A stretch of 64,000 nucleotides of DNA from Nymphalis io. Its lineage: Eukaryota > Arthropoda > Insecta > Lepidoptera > Nymphalidae. The position numbers were made by a program, and so were the translations under genes. Location: positions 9,424,001-9,488,000 of the forward strand of contig NC_065905.1 in NCBI RefSeq assembly GCF_905147045.1, in the 5' to 3' direction. Below, piece by piece: positions 49,781-59,964 of this stretch (position 1 is the stretch's first letter; each line of letters starts with the position of its first letter). Under the pieces are notes generated by a model. It worked only from the letters and a program-made list of their open reading frames with translations. It ran no database searches and was not told the origin of the DNA.

Positions 49781-50047
49781 ATGCGCTCTATTTCTATTGG
49801 TATAACATTAATTAAAGCATATCAGACTAATGGTCTTTGGAAAGGCTTGCGATGTAACGTACTTATATCTATAGTTTGCGGTTTATATTGTCGCGGTAAC
49901 ATTTATGTTACGCAATGGCTACACAAAATATTTAAAGTAATTTTATGGTGTTTGCAATCCTTACTCTATATTTGTGGCTATCCTTTATTAATCTCGTACG
50001 CAAGGATACTGAGTGTAAGTTATGTTTTGTCCTGGATCTTCGTGTGA
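49781..50047 (+). other. unassigned open frame, weakly mitochondrial-carrier-like
   Basis: 88 codons from ATG. It contains AYQTNGLWKGLRCNVL and a hydrophobic stretch ending GYPLLISYARILS, followed by a canonical donor GTAAGT at 50016. An acceptor-like 'ttaattaaag' lies near 49810-49820. The 'G-L-W-K-G-L' pattern recalls the matrix loops of SLC25/MTCH proteins, but no carrier signature P-x-D/E-x-x-K/R is present and no neighbouring exon was found. It could be a pseudogene piece or chance. Confidence 0.15.
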
Positions 50048-50345
50048 AAACACGACGATCCAGGAATGGACGATTTTAGGAAACTAAAAAAGTCTTTACG
50101 CGTTTGCCCCACATGTAGTAGTTATGTGGGACTCATTGGTGACAAGCGCGTTGATGAACTCCGGGTCCAGGTGCATAAAATCCCGCCCGAAGCTTTCGTC
50201 CAGGATCATTCCCAGATACCTTATTATGCTTTACTTATATATGCCTTTCGAAGAGGGCCCCGACGTGGTTCGTGAATTAAGGGTGGGGCCTCCCTTTTTG
50301 AGATGGAGACCCTCAACCCCATTATTCCAATGGGATCGACCGTGA
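50045..50345 (-). mobile_element. relic of an R1/Jockey-like non-LTR reverse transcriptase
   Basis: On the minus strand, two overlapping frames give MGLRVSISKREAPPLIHEPR followed by a shift to YLGMILDESF. These resemble the segment 'LGLRVS..KTEA..FHGPR' then 'KYLGLVLD' found C-terminal to the catalytic motif in R1-type elements. Broken and truncated at both ends. The block is notably GC-richer than its surroundings. Confidence 0.45.
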
Positions 50346-52320
50346 GTGACTTTCCGATTTCATCCAAATCGAACATCGACCTCCCATTTCTCTATTAAAT
50401 GTTTAATATACCGTACAATCTCTTAATTTACTTATATAAACTATAAATTTATTCATTTTGATAAGGTCAGATTAGCTTACCTAAAGATAGATAGGCCTAG
50501 GATTTGCCGTTCACCAAACGCCCTCACGCAGATAATAAAACTGGATCGAATTCCGAAACCGGAATCTGTTTTGACATATTTGTCCGTCTAATAACCATAT
50601 TGAACGTTTCAAACAGTAATACTGTGTTTTCAATATTTTAATGTTTTTTACCAAAACTAACACCAAATTAAATGTCAGGGATAACAAGTATAATTAATTT
50701 AAAGTTATAAGTATTTAATTTTTTTATCTGTTGAATTAAGTCAAAGTTCTGATAAAAATAACAGGAAATGTAGCTTAAAAACGAATCAACGAGGTTAATA
50801 ATTAGGTTATAATAAAAGTATGAAATGACAAATTTATTAAGTAAAAGCATAATTTACATTCCAGAATTAATCTTAGAAAAGCATATTGTAAAACGATTAA
50901 GTTAAAAACCTTGTAAAGGAAACGGATAGATATATTTCTATCTGTAATATAATGTTTAGAGAGTTAATCTCATACTTGCAATTTAAAGGTTATTTAAGAA
51001 TATTTCTACACCGGCCAGACACTGCAACTTATTGTTAGTTAAAATAATCGCTTGTGACTTGACCGCATTTGGGAAATTTCGACAGGTCTATTCTCTACAA
51101 AACCTTTGTTTTAGTTCATCCTCTTTTAAATTACATAAAGAGCCGAGATGTGGACACTCAAGGTGCACTCGACTAAAGTAATCGACAGAGCCTAGGTAAT
51201 TAGCAAGCTGAAATGGCAGTGAGCCGATTAAATATTAAAACAACGCCGAACAAACGTAGGTAGACATAGTCTTAACCACTTCCCTTGTAAATAAAATTCA
51301 AATCACGCAATAATTAAATTGGAAACAACCTTACTTCACACTACAGACGTCCGTCAACGTGACATAGTATAGACATCCGGAAGATAAAAAAAAGTACGTA
51401 CGTAGTAATTTTTTAAAAAACATTACACCAAGATTACGTTTAACCTTGTACCCAATCCAAATGAATGAAATAAAATCGTAGAATAATCATCAAAAATAAC
51501 AAAAAAAATTAGGTTCGTTACTATTGCTTTTGGTAGATTAGTGCACGGCTCCAAGCATCTTAGTGGTCACAACTCTCATAGTGTATTCTATTACGCCAGC
51601 TCTCAATTTGTATTGATGCATTCTGGCTAGATGGGTTAGTGAGTTGGTGTACTTAAAGTCCAATAGTATAAAACAACTTAAAATACTGGTTAGCGACGCA
51701 TTGTCGGGTCTATTAACTAATTGATCGATATATGAATAAAAGTTTAATACAGAGCAGCTGTCCTGTGACACTGGGTAGACAATTCGACCAATGTTTTACT
51801 CGTCAAACCAGTCTAGCATCCAGTATCCAGCCCTAGGTTTGAATAGCACAGCCGCTATTTTTTTCAATCCAGTAGCCTTGTCGAATAACTCACGAAGTTT
51901 TTTAGACAAAGCCCTTAGTAGCCTTCGCTTATAAAACCGTGAGACACTCATAAAGCGTCACCTTAACGATATAAAAATAATCACTGAATCCAGTGCCACA
52001 GTCGATCACTGGACTCCTGCGCTAGATGAAATAAAACCATTCTTTTTAAGAACCTAATCAACGACCAAGATGATATTTAGCTATTTACTCCTACTATATA
52101 CATGTAGAATAAAAATCATAATTTAAAACATTAAAAAACTTCCCATATATTTTATACTAAGAAAGTATTTATGTTTTACATTGCGACAGTAACAACTAAC
52201 CTTAACATAGCTGTGTCCCGTTGTTCTGCTATGAGTTAATAGAAAAAGAAAAAATTAAAACGAGTCTGATATCACTTCATGGAAACGGTGTTATTCTCGT
52301 TAAGCATTCACCGCGTAATG

Positions 52321-52390
52321 ATTGGGTAAACAAGACATGTGATGCTATCAAGACTGATCAATATAGTATCACATGTCTTGTTTAACCAAT
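52321..52390. repeat. 70-nt hairpin with 23-bp near-perfect stem
   Basis: Arm 52321-52343 pairs with 52368-52390 with one mismatch, and pairing continues inwards for about 5 more bases. An (ATCA)n run follows (52388-52406). The size matches either a microRNA precursor or a fold-back transposon remnant. Confidence 0.75.
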
Positions 52391-52737
52391 CAATCAATCA
52401 ATCAATGATCCCTCTGTAGTTTCATTTGTAGTGTGTACAATGAAAGGAAATATGAGCAGCTGAATCCGTTTTTAAAAATATATGTTAACGCGGAAAAAAC
52501 GTTTATTTTGATACAACTATATAATAGTTATGTATACACGTTAATTTTAATAATTTTATACGTTATCTCACAATCATTTCGGCAAATATTATATAACTTT
52601 AAAATTGAATGCGCTTCGGTTAACTTGGAACTAGCAGGCTAAATTATGTAATCGAATTTATTATATTTTTTATTTCCCATGTAAATAATAAACTCTTTTT
52701 GTAATTATTGGAGACATACGAAAATATTAAAAATCAG

Positions 52738-52946
52738 TCTGCCTACCTAAGGCAGACTGGCCACAATCTCCCATAGCCAACCTTGCGAAATAAGATGTTA
52801 TGTCCCTTGGGCCTGTATTTACACTGGCTCACACGCCCTTCAAACCGGAACACAACAATACCAAGTATGGCTGTTTAGCGGCAGAATATGAGGAGTAGCT
52901 GGTACATAGTGTATTATCAGAGGGACCAAAGCCCTACCACCAAGTA
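52738..52946 (-). repeat. diverged family A element, 3'-truncated
   Basis: Antisense blocks 'aagatgttatgtcccttggg', 'aaaccggaacacaacaatac' and 'aaagccctaccaccaagta' place it in family A. The 3' motif region is absent. Confidence 0.7.
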
Positions 52947-53457
52947 AAATATTCGTCGCCTTATTTATCATTAACAGCTGATTTTTTTAATTTTAAACAT
53001 TAAAATAATACAAATAAAACCTACCTCTGTATAAAATAAGTATGTTAATAAATTTTGCTTTATTTTAAAAATAAAAAAAACTGCAAACAATGACGCGAAG
53101 GCATCTTATTTGAGTACTTAGTAGAGTTAGTATTGAAATTTAAACCACTATACTGTTTAATTCTAACATAGCTTATGCTTTAAATAATTACAATTTTTTT
53201 GAATCAAAGTTCAACACACTTAACTATTCAAACAAGAAACTTGACTCAGTCAATGATTCATAAAATGTTCTCGTGAATTTATATTATGATCTAACACCTG
53301 ATGAGTGCCTTCGACTGCTCCGGAACCAATCGTAAATTCAAACCCCGGAAGTGCCTTATAGTAAAAAATTCGCATCAAAAATGCATCAAAACTTTTTTTT
53401 TAAATAATAATAATATTTGGTACAATTGCATGTCTTATATGACATATATATATGTAC

Positions 53458-53625
53458 TACTAATGTTATAAATGCGAAAGTGAGTTTGTTTGTTTGTTAC
53501 GCTTTCACGACTCAACTATTCAACCGATCTTCACGAGATTTGCATACACATTGTCAGGTGTACAGAAAAGGACAAAGGGTACCTAATACCTTCCCTCTAC
53601 GCCCCTTACGAAGTAATTGAATATG
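53458..53625 (+). repeat. dispersed family H, copy 2
   Basis: 'gttataaatgcgaaagtgag', 'tttgttacgctttcacgac' and 'cattgtcaggtgtacagaaa' match 11014-11130. The 3' end differs. Confidence 0.55.
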
Positions 53626-55043
53626 TATTTTTGTTGGAATTATTGTAGGTTGTAACCGCGCTACCAGCAGCCATCTATGCAAAAAAGGTAACATAGAAAA
53701 AAAAGTTTTTGATTGAAAGATCATAATTATTTCATTTCGCTGGACTTTTTTATTTTATATATGACAGTTATAAAGTTGCGAAACTTAAAATACAAATTCT
53801 CTTTAGTGAAAGGAAACAGGTTATTTAAAAGAAAAGGAAAGTTAGAGTTAACGAGGGGTCAAATCTTGCAGTATTAACATTAAAATGAACAGTTTACTCC
53901 TTTTTGCGGTTCTATCAATTGTATGTAAATGTATGTGAATTTTTATGTACATAGTACAGCCGAGATAGTTTTGTCGCTTCAATGAAAAGTTTAGATTGCG
54001 TTATGATTTTAAATAATTTAAACTTTTAATTATTGCATTAATTACTACATACATATTTTTTTATTTCACTGAAGTTAAAATTTTAGGTTTACGTCACATA
54101 CATGTATTTAAATTAAAAGTACAGCAGTTCGGTTGCAAAAATATATTATACCTAAGTACACAGCACCTTAAGGGCTAAAATACTAACAATATATCTACGA
54201 ATCTTAAGCCTGATCTTATTGTAAATATATATTTTAATAGACCTTTGTATATAAAACAGTATAAAGTAATAGTTACGGCTATCACTGTTTTCGTAAACGA
54301 GCAAAAACTACCTTTTGTCTTAACAAAGTTCACACATTAAAGCTTAAGATTGTAATCGTTCCGTAGTATTCATAACATTTTGTACGTGGTTACAAAATAG
54401 GCATATGTTTAATTATAGTATATGTATAACATACTCTGAACTGTCATCTGTCAGTAATATAAAATATTAAATGAGCACTGCCTGTATATATTCCTATACA
54501 TAAATTAATTTCGTGAATTTCGGAAAGTTCTAACGATTGGGCAAAAATCAAATTTTGTCTTTTGTCTACGGCATTATCTCCATATTCTATATTTGAGAGT
54601 TGTGTGTGTGATGTCTTAAAATAATAAATACGTTTAAAGAATAAATACTATCAACAGTAGCAGGTGGACAAGGGCCCCGGTGCATAAGGAAAGAATCGGG
54701 CCCTCATCCCCTCTTTCCGCGTAGCTTGAACTTATATTGGCCTTAATTATAGATAGGAAACAGTGAGTTCAACTTATCCCTAGTAAGCTAAATCCATACG
54801 TCGTCTCTATGAAGGGTAAAATCTCTATGTGTTTAATAGAAGAAAATGGGAATAAATAAACAACGACGCACATGACAATACAGAATATTTATTATACAGA
54901 TGAGATCAATAAAGGGAAATAAACGAAGTATGCCGCCTATCTACTAACTGTCAAAGATAACTTATGCTCGTTACTTATAGGATATTGAATTATTTTATTA
55001 TTTTAATATGTTACCGAACACTTAACAGGTCCCTTTATTTTAT

Positions 55044-55492
55044 AGTAGCGATAATTCCGTTTATGGACATTTTTTTTGTTTATTTCGTTTGTAGTAGCGA
55101 TCATTTCGTTTGTAGTAACCTTTTTTCGTTTGTAGTAGTGTTAATTTCGTTTGTAGTACCTTCTATTCGTTTGTAATATCGGTCATTTCGTTTGTAGTAA
55201 CCTCTTTTCGTTTGTAGTAGCGTTAATTTCGTTTGTAGTAGCGTTAATTTCGTTTGTAGTAGCGGTCATTTCGTTTGTAGTAGCGGTCATTTCGTTTGTA
55301 GTAACCTCTTTTCGTTTGTAGTAGCGTTAATTTTGTTTGTAGTAACTTCTATTCGTTTGTAGTAGCGGTCATTTCGTTTGTAGTAGCGTTAATGCCGTTT
55401 GTAGTAACTTTTTCCGCCTGTAGTAGCGTTAATTTCGTTTGTAGTACCTTCTCTTCGTTTGTAGTAACAGTCATTTCGTTTATAGTCACCTG
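55044..55492. repeat. minisatellite of ~21-bp units (tcgtttgtagta-core)
   Basis: About 21 tandem units of 20-21 bp. Each carries the core 'tttcgtttgtagta' followed by one of three spacers: 'gcggtca', 'gcgttaa' or 'acctYtt'. The variants are interspersed in higher-order order. The same core appears inverted ('actacaaacga') four times at 55589-55760. Confidence 0.92.
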
Positions 55493-55588
55493 GTGTATCT
55501 CATTATCGTTCGTATTTGTTTTGTGAAAGAAAAAAAATTGTTGAAAGGTTTAAAATTTTTTTTTTACTTTAAGGATTTTTTTGCTTCA

Positions 55589-55760
55589 ACTACAAACGAT
55601 TTTTTTTCACTACAATCAACTACAAACGATTCCCTTCAAGAATCAATGATTCATTTTGAGTGTCGACAAAACCGGGGATGAGTTTTTTTCGATGTCCTCC
55701 AATTTTTTTTAGAGCTACTACAAACGAAAAAATTTTTACTCCAATCAACTACATACGAAT
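55589..55760. repeat. inverted scattered copies of the minisatellite core
   Basis: 'caactacaaacga' near 55589 and 55618, 'ctactacaaacga' near 55714, and 'caactacatacga' near 55746. They lie opposite in orientation to the array at 55044-55492 and directly next to the hAT relic. Confidence 0.75.
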
Positions 55761-55794
55761 ATCTATAAGAATCAAAAAGAAAAAAATCGATTTT

Positions 55795-55965
55795 CAAAAG
55801 TCGGGTGCCAAGTTCACATAGCATATTTTCTATTGCAATTAACGATATATGTCGGAGGCGATCTTGTCCAATGCTGTTTCTTAAATATTTTTTTATAATC
55901 ATCAGTTTACTGAAATATCTTTCTGCAGCAGCGGAAGTAACAGGAATTGATCCAATATGCTACGG
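55795..55965 (-). pseudogene. hAT-superfamily transposase, C-terminal dimerisation-domain relic
   Basis: The minus-strand frame reads IPVTSAAAERYFSKLMIIK, then YLRNSIGQDRLRHISLIAIE. This is the hAT C-terminal dimerisation motif (T-S-A-x-x-E-R-x-F-S-x-L ... R-S/N-x-x-x-Q-x-R-L). An in-frame stop lies just upstream and the zinc finger and catalytic core were not found, so it is a broken fragment. The adjoining 55044-55760 repeats lie on its 3' side. Confidence 0.75.
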
Positions 55966-56271
55966 GCGTACTCATCCAAACTACCAAATAACTGAAATAA
56001 TGATAACAAACAACACATGCTTATCGAGGACGCTTGGCGCATGTTCTAAAAATCTTAAATCAAGAGTTCTGTTATTGTTGATGTTCATTTAAAAACATTA
56101 CAAAAAGAAAAAGAAACATATATATTATATATAGCAAGAAATAGGCCAAAATAATAATTCAATGTTTTTGTATATAGCTTTATTTTGATTTATTACGAAA
56201 AAAAAACGCCTTAACCTGTGTGTGAAAAAAATGGTATTAGGTATATACTAATTGCAGCTCAATACTAAGAT

Positions 56272-56545
56272 GTAACCGAGTTGGCCCAGTGGTAAGAACG
56301 CGTGAATCTTAACCGATGATCGTGGGTACAAACCCGGGCAAGGACCACTGAATTTTCATGTGCTTAATTTGTGATTATAATTCATCTCGTGTTTGACGGT
56401 GACGGAAAACGTGAGGAATCCTGCATGTGTCTAATTTCACTGAGATTCTGCCACACATGTGTATTGCACCAACCCGCATTGGAGCAGCGTGGTGGAATAA
56501 GCCTTAGTCCAGCCGTAGGACATTCACAGGCTGTTACTGTTACTA
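56272..56545 (+). mobile_element. tRNA-derived SINE family B, near-complete copy
   Basis: 'accgagttggcccagtggta' (A box), 'gtgggtacaaacccg' (B box changed), 'tgcttaatttgtgattataa' and 'ggagcagcgtggtggaataa', then a short deletion and the 3' end 'aggacattcacaggctgtta'. Confidence 0.82.
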
Positions 56546-57438
56546 ATAAGTATATAGCTTACATATGAAACACATTCAATTTAAAGGGTCTCATTTGACA
56601 TTAAATAAGATCAGAATAAGAGAACGATGCTGACGTCTGATACAAGTTACCTGTTCACTTATCTTCTTAGTAAATCAATCAAACACATCAAATTCTGATT
56701 AGTTCCTTTTAAACTTCCGTTAAACGTAATTTGGTATTATATAAAATAGTACAGTTGTTTAATTATGTAAAAATAACTATTACAATAAGTGATAAATCAA
56801 TCATATCAAAGAAATCATTTCCTCAAATTTCATTATCTTTACGTAAGATGTGCTGAGCAGTTTAATTATTGTTAATTTGTTATATCATAAACGTAAATAA
56901 TATTTAATAACATTTAACAACACTACAAATTTTCACTAACTAATCTATCAAATAATGTTTACCGTTGTTTTTAATTGTAATATTAAAAATATTTTTTGAA
57001 TATAAGATGTTATGGCAACATTAAGGATGTCTTATTGGTTCAAATTATTATAAAAAAAAATTACTCACGATTTCGTTTCTTATGGTTCATTTAATTAATA
57101 ACTATGACTTTCAAACTCTAAATTGCGCGAGATATATTTAAATCTTACATATTTTATATATATTAAGTTGCTGATCTAATTTTTCTGCTTATTTCTTTTA
57201 TCTTAGATAAAAACGTAAATAAATAGTAGCATCCTCATCACTAATTTAAATTATACATCAGAAGGTATATGATATTTTATACGTAAAATATCTATTATCA
57301 TTAATGTATCAGCACTTATTTATATTATAACAGTAACAAAAAACCAGTAAACCAAGTGAGTAGAATCAGTTAACTAACTTTTTATTTCAACAATAAAGGA
57401 TCCTGAAGTAAAACTGTAAAAAAAAATATTCAACTTAC

Positions 57439-57444
57439 ATTCAT
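57439..57444 (-). CDS. candidate first coding exon of the LPMO gene (Met-Asn)
   Basis: ATG AAT followed at once by the strong donor GTAAGT (57438-57433). Joined in phase 0 to the exon at 36950-37921 it gives a 325-residue precursor. Its first 20 residues form a textbook signal peptide (MN-IIWYGVAILVLL-EKGVNG) cut directly before the copper-binding His. The upstream sequence on the minus strand looks like a 5' UTR of about 85 nt behind a TATA box. Inferred from sequence logic only; no other candidate first exon with a good donor was noticed nearer by. Confidence 0.5.
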
Positions 57445-57526
57445 ATTTCAAAGGCTTTATGGCGTTCGTTGATAAATAACCAAAAAACGTCACAAATACA
57501 CAAGTTTCTCCTTAAGAATTTCGAAC

Positions 57527-57720
57527 ACAATTATGAAGCACGGACTCGGTTCTTTATAACTTAATACACGTTCTTTTACCGCGGTGCCTAGCGGTCGACT
57601 AATGGATTTGTTAAAAAATGTAAACTTTCTCAGCTGGCCTGCGGTCGCAATCGACACTGCGACGATAGGGCCTTTGCAATTTGTATCGGGTTAATAACTT
57701 CTGATAACTTTGACGATACA
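57527..57720 (-). promoter_or_regulatory. candidate LPMO promoter with TATA box
   Basis: Minus-strand TATAAA at 57558-57553, placing transcription start near 57527 ('cataattgtg'). The upstream 57570-57680 is GC-richer than the surroundings ('ccgcggtgcctagcggtcga' on the plus strand), as expected of a promoter-proximal region. Confidence 0.45.
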
Positions 57721-59964
57721 ATAACAATCGATTTTATAATAATTATTATTGAAGTTTTTCCTGTATTGGGTTTCTCTGGTCAATAGTACCCGAGTATAAA
57801 ATAGATTCTCGGGGTCAGAAATTCCCTTGTGCTGTAAATAACAATGCTTTATTACAGCGATAAGATAACTCAGAATATATCATGTACTTATTTACAATTA
57901 GTCAATTTTAGTCAGAACTCATACCTATCACAATTACAGTGTTATTGTTGGCGATAAAGTTTGAAATTTATGGGAGAAATATATATATAAGGTTTAAGAC
58001 ATTTATTTCCTAAAAAAGAAAAAAGTCCACTTAAATTTAGGAAATAACATTAAATATAAAGTATATATATAACATTAAATATACCATAACTTATAAGTCT
58101 ACATTTTGTGGCAGTTAATAATTTTTTTAATCTTTTAGAAATATATATCTTTCGAGCATTTCAAATTTATTGTCAATGAAACGGTTAAACATTTTTCGAC
58201 TGGAAACAGTAGAGAATAACAATACATGTAATTAGTAAAAGATCATATCGACTGTAAAAAACTCTTCCTAGAACAGATGCATCACTTGAATTTAAACAAT
58301 CAGTTTGGTGGTTAAAATATTTTCGAAAATCTTTAATATAAATATGAATTCAATATCATATATCCGAAACATTCTTTGTGTCAAGTTTTGTACCTATTGT
58401 GCTGTATGTAAATAAATATGATAGGTTTCCTAATTTTGAACTAATAAATATCTCGTTTTTGCATTTCATTTAAAATAATCACATGAAACTTTTACTTAGT
58501 TTTAGTTTTTACTTTAGTTTTTATTTTAGTTTTTACTTTAGTTTTAGTTTTTTGTTCTTAAAATTTCATTTATTTATTTTCGTGTGCGCGCATTTGTTTA
58601 TGTTTACCCAATAGTCAGGGGCCATCTGAAAATCAGTGCTGTGCATTAGCACAGCTTATACTGAGATGAACCCCTTGCTACCTACACTGTATTCTTTAAA
58701 TTTAATTATCTTTCTTCTGTATAATCTATGTAATGTATGTGTGTAGCAAAATAAATGGTTTAAATGGTAAATGGTTTAAAAGGTAAATGGTTTAAAATGG
58801 AAACTAAAAACTACATCATGTTTTAAAAGTAATATAAGAAATATTCAAAAAAGGACAATCCTCAATATTATTGTTTCGAAATTGATTTTTTAAATTCATA
58901 TAATAATTTATTAGTTTATTTTGCTATTTAACTTTAATAGAAAGTTAAGTAATAATAGTGAACTACGTAGGTATATTATTTCTATTTATTTGCTCTACTG
59001 ACCATGTAGGTATTTAGCAATGTATCCATGGTAACTGAACTCCAATATCTATACATTGCTTATTTAATAAGCAACCATCATATTATATGCAACTGCAACC
59101 GATACGTATGGATGCAACAAGAAAGTGTAGTGTTTATTATAAACGGAACCGGCAACGTTGTGTAATATTTAAACTTCAATATTCATATTTTTTTAGTTCA
59201 TTTGACTTCAATGTAAATAACGTCTAATGTTTAGGTATAAATTTACAAAATAGTTTTAATATTCCAACACCACTATAAACTATGAAAACCAGTATTAAAT
59301 AAAACTATTCAAGGTCCCACAAACACAAGGGGTCTAACTCGTTGTCCTTGAATTTACCAGTGACCCGCACATAAACGCTTTTTCCAACTGTTTAACCTAG
59401 TACGATAAAAATTAAAAATCATAGACTATCCTCTGTCGTTTGTTTAAGAATGTATACTATATGCAACTTTTCTATTTAAGTAAAAAGTAATAGTTGTTTT
59501 TACTTTTTAAATTATGCCAAAAAGAACTGCCGTCATTAAGGTGTCAAGCTTAATGAAAAAAAAATTCTGCTGTTGAACGATGTTTAAAAATAATATTGTT
59601 CTAAATTCAATTGCAAAATTTGTACTAACATCTATTTTTTTTTAAATATGTCTATTGTAAGGAGTGACACTAGCATACGGCTTTACTATCGGTCTTCAAG
59701 GCAAGACCAATTATTTATTCAGACATTAATTATGAATTTTAGTATCTAGATAGTTAGTATCTGATTATCCTCTAGTTCAGAGGTTCCCAACCTGTGGTAC
59801 GTGAAAATTATATTAATAATGGCGGAAATCCTGAAGTTAAAACAGTTAATTTATATAAACATTATTATAATGTATTATCTACTATATTTAGTTTAAAATG
59901 TACCTTATAACTAATAACTTACTAAAGACTGATCGTTGGGTTAATAAAATACAGTATATCCGTA
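57721..59964. other. intergenic AT-rich stretch with simple tandem repeats
   Basis: No gene seen. Simple tandem runs occur at about 58496-58552 (TTTTAGTTTTTACTTTAG type) and 58755-58800 (aaatggtttaaatggt type). At 59777-59795 'cagaggttcccaacctgtgg' resembles hAT terminal sequences, but no partner end was found. Confidence 0.6.

Larger units (their letters stand above)
37922..57438 (-). other. probable giant first intron of the LPMO gene
   Basis: About 19.5 kb with no conserved coding exon that I can support. It contains numerous repeats listed separately. Long featureless AT-rich parts are 37925-39660, 39820-40640, 42085-42680, 43030-46830, 50350-52320, 52950-53460, 53625-54655 and 56550-57430. 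Chance-like open frames at 43821-44099 and 45935-46195 (minus) show no family motif. Confidence 0.45.

Noticed and set aside
55044..55492. CRISPR-like array (regular ~21-bp period)
   Set aside because: The units are contiguous variants of one sequence without unique spacers, and the genome is eukaryotic; it is a minisatellite.
55805..56092. Plus-strand frame over the hAT relic
   Set aside because: Antisense shadow; the minus-strand reading has the diagnostic hAT motif.
59777..59800. hAT terminal repeat ('cagaggttcccaacctgtgg')
   Set aside because: Suggestive of a hAT end, but no partner terminus or target duplication was found, so it is not reported as an element.
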